A DNA stretch of 64,000 nucleotides from Amaurobius ferox (taxonomy: Eukaryota > Arthropoda > Arachnida > Araneae > Amaurobiidae): positions 80,442,104 to 80,506,103 of the forward strand of contig OX578137.1 in assembly GCA_951213105.1 (NCBI GenBank). Reading direction: 5' to 3'. Below are positions 58,121-64,000 of the stretch, piece after piece. Both the position numbers and the translations under genes were made by a program. The notes under the pieces were generated by a model, which was not told the DNA's origin, made no database searches, and saw only the letters and a list, made by a program, of their open reading frames with translations. Position 1 is the stretch's first letter; the number at the start of each line of letters is the position of its first letter.

Positions 58121-58974
58121 ATTAAGATAAAATATAAGGACTGTATATCACTTAGAAAATTTCACTATTTATCTTTCACAAGGGAAGTAATACACGTCTT
58201 TAATAATTGAGTTTTGAAAGACTTTTGATAAAAATCTGTTTAAAAGAAATGCATGCCAATGAAACTTGAATTTTCATATATAATCCTATAAAATTAAATA
58301 TTTTGCAGATAAAAGTACTAGATTTTAGTACTAGATTTAAATATTGTTATAATAAACAGCTATCTTACATTTATTAAATAAAATTACATTTTATTTAAAT
58401 AATATATGGTAATAGATTATTGTTGTGTAGTTCGGGATATATATATATATATATCAATAAATAGAAAACTGTTTTAAGCATAACCATTGTCCTATTTCTC
58501 TATTCTTTATTATTCCATTTACAAAACTGTGTCAAAAGTGTTTTTGTCAAAAGTATATGAAATGTTCTTGTGACAACATGAATTTAAAGCCACAAGGAGC
58601 TAGATATTGCTGTAATATCTCGTAATATATTTTGCTGAAATATGCAATATGTAACTACTTTAGGTCATTCATTTAAATATTGTGTACTGACAGAGGAAAT
58701 ATTGACACGTTGTACATTTGGAATATAGACAAAGATGTATTTTGTGATGTTCTTCAGATGCAGTTAAATGTACATCAGCGTTCTGAAGCCTCATATCTTT
58801 GGCGTGTCTCCGTGACACACTTTTCAATATGTAAGAAAACGTCTTTAACAAGTTATATTCACATTTTTAGTACAGAGCATTATGCAAAGGAAAATAAGTG
58901 CTGCACATGGTCATATGTTTATTTTATTAATAGAAACACGCAAAGTTTATTTTATTAATAGGAAAACACATTAA

Positions 58975-59063
58975 ATGGCGATAGCGGCGGCATCGGCACC
59001 TTTTCTTACTGCGCAGTTCTCTCGAGCTGTTTGGGGCATCCTGAGTCTCTGCGATGATTGCAG
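58975..59063 (+). CDS. Candidate first coding exon (GC-rich, signal-like N-terminus)
   Basis: ATG at 58,975 opens MAIAAASAPFLTAQFSRAVW then GILSLCDDC, ending at a donor GATTGCAG|GTACCT (GT at 59,064). The stretch is strikingly GC-rich (GCGGCGGCATCGGC) against its surroundings and ends where the truncated Fam A copy begins (~59,073). Without splicing the frame stops after 43 codons inside Fam A. No downstream exon in matching phase was found, so it could be part of a repeat. Confidence 0.3.
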
Positions 59064-59072
59064 GTACCTTAT

Positions 59073-59423
59073 TAGCGTAACTTTATTAGCGGTTTTGATT
59101 TTTTGACGATTTTTTCAAAATTTCACTCGATAATTTAGGGGGATTCTGAACATTCGATTTTGTATAAAAACAATAGGCTGCCAGTGTTTACGGTTTGTGA
59201 TTTTTGTACCAAATTTCGTTCGAATCGGTCCATTCGTTCGTCAATTATTGTCTCCACAGACTCACTGACACACACACACACAGAGAGAGAGAGACATCAC
59301 TTCAAAAATGTTTGATTCGTGATCAGGGATGCTTGGTACGTGCTTTCCCGTCGAAAACTCGAATTCGAATTTTCAACCCCGTCACAATACTTTCCTTATA
59401 CATTATGTATATAAGGAAAGTAA
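59073..59423 (+). repeat. Fam A copy 8, 5'-truncated
   Basis: Begins inside the element (GCGTAACTTTATTAGCGGTT), with cassette CAAATTTCGT at 59,210, CAATTATT at 59,242, (CA)n(GA)n and the intact palindromic right end CCTTATACATTATGTATATA AGGAAAGTA. Confidence 0.85.
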
Positions 59424-59743
59424 AAAGAAGTGTAAAATTTATTTTTAGGTATATTTACCAAGATTAAAAGTGCCAACAAATTTCTCTTAAATCATCTCTA
59501 AATTAAAATCCTGTATTCAGAATAAAATACACACTCTGGGGGGGAATTTTCTATACATGCGACTTTATATATAATAAACAGGAAATGAATAACGAAACCA
59601 AATTCATCCATGTATGCGGACATTTTCCGCACTAAATATGTCCCAAAACATTTGGGATTTGAGGAACCCACAGCAAAATTATTGGGGGTTCTAAAAGTAT
59701 CTTGAACACGCGATGTCGGTGCCGCTGAAGTGAAAAAGTTTTC

Positions 59744-60290
59744 ATCCCCCTGAAATACATTCTGTCTGGAATAAAAAAATATGAATTACTATATATATTA
59801 AAATACCCGGAAAATATTTTGAGGCAACCTAGCATAATTAGTTTTTATTTTTTCACACACAGAAAACATAAACTACTCCAAATATACAGAAGCCAAAAAA
59901 TAGCCCTCACTAATATGTATGAATATCGTTAAAACATGGCAGAGTCAGATCTATTACATACATAATAATCTATAGTCTTTCATCTCTTCCACGATTTTTA
60001 TGTAAGCGAAAAATTTCAATCAAAATGGGGACTATAACTGAATTATAATGGTTTTAAAACCAAACGTGATACATACCTCACGACGTGGACAAAGTTTCAG
60101 CCACGGGGATTTAAAATAAAAATACGAATTACTATATAGATGACAAATCCTGGAAACTGTTATAAGGCAACTTAGCATGAATAGTTTTCGTTTCTTCCCT
60201 GTAGAAAAACATAAACTACTCAAAATATAATGAAGCCAAAAAATAGCCCTTATTGATATGTATTTATATCGTTTCTAATATTTATGATGG
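59744..60290 (+). repeat. Tandem duplication, ~345-bp period
   Basis: TATGAATTACTATATATATT ... GAGGCAACCTAGCATAATTA ... GAAGCCAAAAAATAGCCCTC recurs as TACGAATTACTATATAGATG ... AAGGCAACTTAGCATGAATA ... GAAGCCAAAAAATAGCCCTT. Confidence 0.7.
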
Positions 60291-60409
60291 CTATTAAAAC
60301 ATCGCACATGTCAAACCTATAACATACATAATATTCTAAAATCCTTCATTTCTCCCAGAAGTTTTTTCAAGTAAGCGGCGATAATAATTGCTACCAAAAT
60401 GAACATTAT

Positions 60410-60640
60410 GCGCATTAAGCAATTTTTAGTAAAGTGAAATTTATTACATGCCCTTGAGGCCACATAAATATGACATTGAAAAACATTTAGAGAGTGAAAA
60501 ATACAAATTAACATGATCTATTGAACGGTTTTCTCCTTTACAGTATGCAATTGAACCTTTAATGTTGAATTTAAGTTGAGTTTAAGACTTTAAGGTCCAA
60601 AGTAAAATTGCTGTATTATGGAGATATATGAGAATGTGTC
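60410..60640 (+). repeat. Fam G copy 2
   Basis: TTAGTAAAGTGAAATTTATT ACATGCCCTTGAGGCCACAT AAATATGACATTG ... CAGTATGCAATTGAACCTTT. Confidence 0.65.
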
Positions 60641-60965
60641 TATTATTTCTAAACTTACGGGAGTTATCTTGTAAAGAAATGTAAAACATTTAATGGTTGG
60701 ATTTAAAATAAGTCTGTAATAAATTTAAATGGAATTGCATTTTTCAACTCATTGTTGACGTTTTTTTTAACTTAATTGACAAACGCAGTATTGCCTTCTA
60801 TTGAGACACATTTGATATTTAAATTGGCAATGGTGAATTTTAAAACCCTAACTCTGCGAGTCCTAAAATCACTTATTTATGACAAAAGTTAGAAGTTCAT
60901 AATGACTTTTGTAAAATAACTTTGGAAAATTAATGATCTTATTCAATAAAATATTTTTTATATAT

Positions 60966-61382
60966 TGTTACGGCGTATCCTCTGTAATCGTGAGTGGATA
61001 CAAGTATGAGTCCACATTTCTGGATAACTAACACATTTATTCACAAACACATCGTAAAGAGGAACTATGTACAGTAAAACATCACTTAAATGCTCCAATA
61101 ATTTCACAAAACAACCGATACCATTCCCGAAACATTAATTTATTTCTTTTCACAAGAGCAGCAACTACTATTCTAATTGGCAAATATCACAGTTCAATGT
61201 AGCTCGTATCACGTCAACTGTTTTCCAAATGAGTGATGAGACGACTTTTAGACTCTATAGGAACTTTTGGAAATATCTCATATCTCGTAGAATACTGGTT
61301 ATTTCCTGGCGTTTCTCGAACATTCGAAAAGTCACCAAATTGGCAATAAATCATCAAATCTGGCAACCCTAGATTTACGACA
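60966..61382 (-). repeat. Possible solo LTR
   Basis: TGTTACGGCG at 60,966 and TTTACGACA at 61,382 give TG..CA ends. On the minus strand an AATAAA lies inside GTGTTTGTGAATAAATGTGT and the sequence ends in ACGCCGTAACA, like many arthropod Gypsy-type LTR 3' ends. I could not confirm a target-site duplication (TATAT before, AATGA after), so the class is tentative. Confidence 0.35.
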
Positions 61383-61420
61383 AATGAAAGGTTGCCTGTA
61401 CGGGTGTTTTCTGCGTCTAG

Positions 61421-61557
61421 TTTTCAAAAGTGACTCTAGTGAGCGCATTTTGCACGTTTGTAACAATATATTAAAACACATTTATTTTAATGAAAGCGTC
61501 TTTGATGAAAATAAAAAATGTTTAATGACTGAAAAAAAAGACGAATCTCAAATAAAA
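61421..61557 (+). CDS. Candidate internal exon
   Basis: Acceptor GTGTTTTCTGCGTCTAG (AG 61,419-61,420) and a modest donor AAAA|GTAATC (61,558) bound 137 open bases reading FKSDSSERILHVCNN then HIYFNESVFDENKKCLMTE. The frame also has an upstream ATG (61,384) and ends at TGA 61,564. Composition is strongly protein-like; the family is unknown. Confidence 0.3.
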
Positions 61558-62209
61558 GTAATCTGACTTTTCAAAAATAAATACGATTTGAAAATAATCA
61601 TCGACATTAAATATAACTAAAATACTTATTCTCAGATTTATTTCTTAAATATCATTTAATATAATATTTAACAATAGTTTTAATTAAAAGCTTATATATC
61701 ATTTTAATGCAAAGTACGAAGTCTCTGTTGCCAAAATTTTACAAATTGATAGGAACAGTTTACTACGTTAGCATTCTATATGTTTCATATTTTTAGTTAG
61801 TGGGAAATGTCTGGTTTTAACTTCGAGAAATAGATTTTAAAATTTAAATTTTTAGTCTACTGAAATGTGCTGGTTTATATTCACTTATTAAAGTTTAGAA
61901 AAAAGTCCCATCTTTGAGTTAGCTTTTTGAAATTACATATTATTTTAGAGCTTCTCGGAGTTCCAAAATTTTAATTAATCCTTAGACTGTTTTCAAGAAC
62001 AAAATTAACTTTTCCATGGCATATGCAAACAAAAATAACATAGTCGGTGCTATGTACGAGCGTCGTTTGTTATATTTATGATGGCAATTAAAAATATTCC
62101 CCAGTTAATCCCGTTATAATCATAATATTCTAAAATCTTCCATATCTCCAATAAATCTTTTACAAGCATGTGAAGATAAAAATTGCGGTTAAAATAAGTA
62201 TTATTCACA

Positions 62210-62440
62210 TTAAGTCATATTAAGTAAAGCAAATTTTATTACATCCGCTTGAAGTCGCATAAATATGACACTGATAAACTTTTGAAAAGTGAAAAATACA
62301 AATAAGTATGATATATTTAATGGTTTTCGTCTTTAGCAGTATGAAATCGAACCAATAACTTTCAGCTTAATTTCAGTTTAAAACTGAGGCTCAAAGTTAG
62401 ATTACTATATTATGAAGCTATACAATTACGTTAATTATGT
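62210..62440 (+). repeat. Fam G copy 3
   Basis: TTAAGTAAAGCAAATTTTAT TACATCCGCTTGAAGTCGCA TAAATATGACACTG ... CAGTATGAAATCGAACCAAT. Confidence 0.65.
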
Positions 62441-63404
62441 TTAAAAGTGTATACTTTATCTTTTACGTGAAAAGTTGTGTAAAGTTTTTAGTAGTTTGAT
62501 TTATGCTAAAAATGTGCAATATATTTAAATAGAATTACATTTTTCTTTTCATTGTTGATGCTAACTTTCATGACTGCAAAAACAATTGGCAGTGGCTTTA
62601 TTCTGATGGAACTAAAATTGTTTTAAGCGAATAATGTATTTATTGTGGTGGTTTGTCTTCTTAAAAGTGTTTGTAAACGTCTTCTTAAAAATCTTTAAAA
62701 CATTAAACCATTTAAATTAGTACCGCCTTTTCATAATAGCTCAAAATATCAAAATAACAACTAAATTATAAGCATAATCTATATATATGTATAGTACATT
62801 ATAACCATAACTACTAAATTATAACCATATTCATATCCACTAAATTCTTAAAACTAAGTACCAGATCCGAAATTCAATTATATATTTGAAGACTTTAGAG
62901 GACTACAAATTATTTTCTCATGTTTATAACTAATATTTTCATCGCCTGAGATAAACGCATTAGAATCTTGAAAAAATAAAATTTTTCAATCTTCTTGAAT
63001 TTGACAAGGCGCTTCCTCAAGGACTGTAGGAACTTTGTAAAAATAAATTATTGTTCTCTAGAAACTGAATTCTCTACAAAATATTTTTATTACTTAATGA
63101 TTCTATTTATATTTTATAACTTAGAAAGTAAAACGAATGAATGTTAGTAAAGTGAGGCCCAAATTCTCTCGGGCGAAAACATTTTATTTTGTTCGAAAAA
63201 AAGTTCAAAATATTTAAATATTGATATTATATTTATATATTCATAAACTGGTCCAATATTTCTGACAAAACGAGAACAGAGATTCTTAAACTTATTTTTA
63301 ATAGCATTAAATTAGATATTTCAACAGAATATTTTGATTAACAATGTCATTTAGTATGCTATAGAAATTTGCACATGATTGTGAATTTTAAGTTTATTTA
63401 CATT
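62441..63404. other. AT-rich spacer, nothing recognised
   Basis: No supported feature. Confidence 0.45.
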
Positions 63405-64000
63405 ATACTAGCAGCGATTACCCGGCGTTGCTCGGGATTTACCATGCAAAACTATGATAAAAATTACACCGGAACATATATGGCCGATTGTGATATATTA
63501 CCGCTGAATGTATCGCATTTTAGGGATGTTTAAATAAAAGTAAAGTTGGAAAGTGTTTCATAATCAATGCTTTATGCATGATTGATCTTTCTTGTGACTT
63601 ATTAATTACTTTTCGTAAGCCTGTGAGAAATAAACCATGGTGATAGTTTCCATTTAAAACCATATCTCAAACCTGAGATTTTCAAAAGTGTCTAATACGT
63701 TCAATAAACTCCCACAAAACTCAGAGATTTAATTGACTTTCACTTTTTAAAAATACAATGTCCAACCTTTTTCGTTGTGAATCATGGAGTTAGAGAGTAG
63801 AACTCCTAGGGAAAATATCGTTTTTTACTAATATCTCGAGAACCACTATCGTTGAGACCGGTCGTAGAGACTCGAAACATGGACTATGTTTTAAATGAGG
63901 CGATTTCAAGACTACCAAGACAAATTTCATGAAATTCGGTTCAGCCGTTCTCCAGTTATGGTGGATCATACATACATACATACATACATACACACATATA
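63405..64000 (+). repeat. Fam H element with Fam B segment, running off the right edge
   Basis: Starts TATACTAGCAGCGATTACCC GGCGTTGCTCGGG, the kind of ACTAGC..CCCGGCG terminus shared by many arthropod repeats. A Fam B terminal segment follows at 63,497-63,596 (CCGCTGAATGTATCGCATTT ... TGCATGATTGATCTTTCTTG). The Fam H 3' part is AGAGACTCGAAACATGGACT, CAAATTTCATGAAATTCGGT (63,921), CAGTTATGGTGGATCA (63,953) and (CATA)n from 63,968 to the edge. Confidence 0.7.

Noticed and set aside
58680..58958. 92-codon open frame with an AG near 58,695 and GTAAGA at 58,831
   Set aside because: Splice words are present but the opposite strand is also open, and there is no motif; too weak to call.

Overview
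This window reads as AT-rich arthropod nuclear DNA, most likely from a chelicerate such as a spider. I infer this from the decayed Tc1/mariner-superfamily transposons (one with an N-terminal DUF4817-type helix-turn-helix), a LINE gag relic, tRNA-derived SINEs, long CA/TA/GACA microsatellites and many diverged interspersed repeats. There are no operons, no ribosome-binding sites and no long bacterial-style genes. Everything here was read by eye; no search or alignment program was run.

Most of the window is transposable-element debris. From left to right: a truncated DUF4817-type transposase (1-586), a degenerate ~300-bp tandem family (1.0-3.4 kb), two back-to-back copies of a ~1-kb CA-bearing element (Fam A, 7.5-9.3 kb) running into a 257-bp tandem array with inverted ends (9.3-10.1 kb), a relic of a conserved TE-derived ORF (11.7-12.05 kb), an old tandem array (13.3-14.3 kb), two more Fam A copies (15.8-18.5 kb), a LINE gag pseudogene (19.3-20.6 kb) and a MADF-domain coding fragment (22.75 kb). 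Next comes Fam B, split by a TTAA-flanked element that contains a large foldback (24.1-26.3 kb).

Between 27.3 and 34.4 kb, on the minus strand, I can chain five splice-bounded, phase-compatible exons into a ~209-residue candidate secreted protein with an N-terminal signal peptide. Several repeats lie in its introns. Two SINE insertions with clean target-site duplications follow (36.05-36.29 and 37.78-38.07 kb); the second interrupts a coding-looking exon. The right half holds an inverted pair of Fam B copies (39.5-41.9 kb), a head-to-tail array of eight tRNA-headed SINE units (43.4-45.2 kb), a Tc1-like transposon inserted in a CA/TA microsatellite and itself carrying a nested Fam B copy (47.1-50.0 kb), an LTR-like segment with repeated primer-binding-site-like motifs (54.9-56.0 kb), a possible solo LTR (61 kb), and a mosaic element running off the right edge.

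Three cross-cutting patterns stand out. Repeat families A, B and H, which look unrelated overall, share a terminal cassette (CAAATTTC, then exactly 32 bases later CAGTTATC/G, then a different short tandem repeat). Two diverged SINE 3' domains keep the same hairpin with compensatory base changes. Repeats are nested in an order that gives relative insertion ages. Host-gene calls are weak except for the minus-strand secreted-protein candidate and the MADF fragment.
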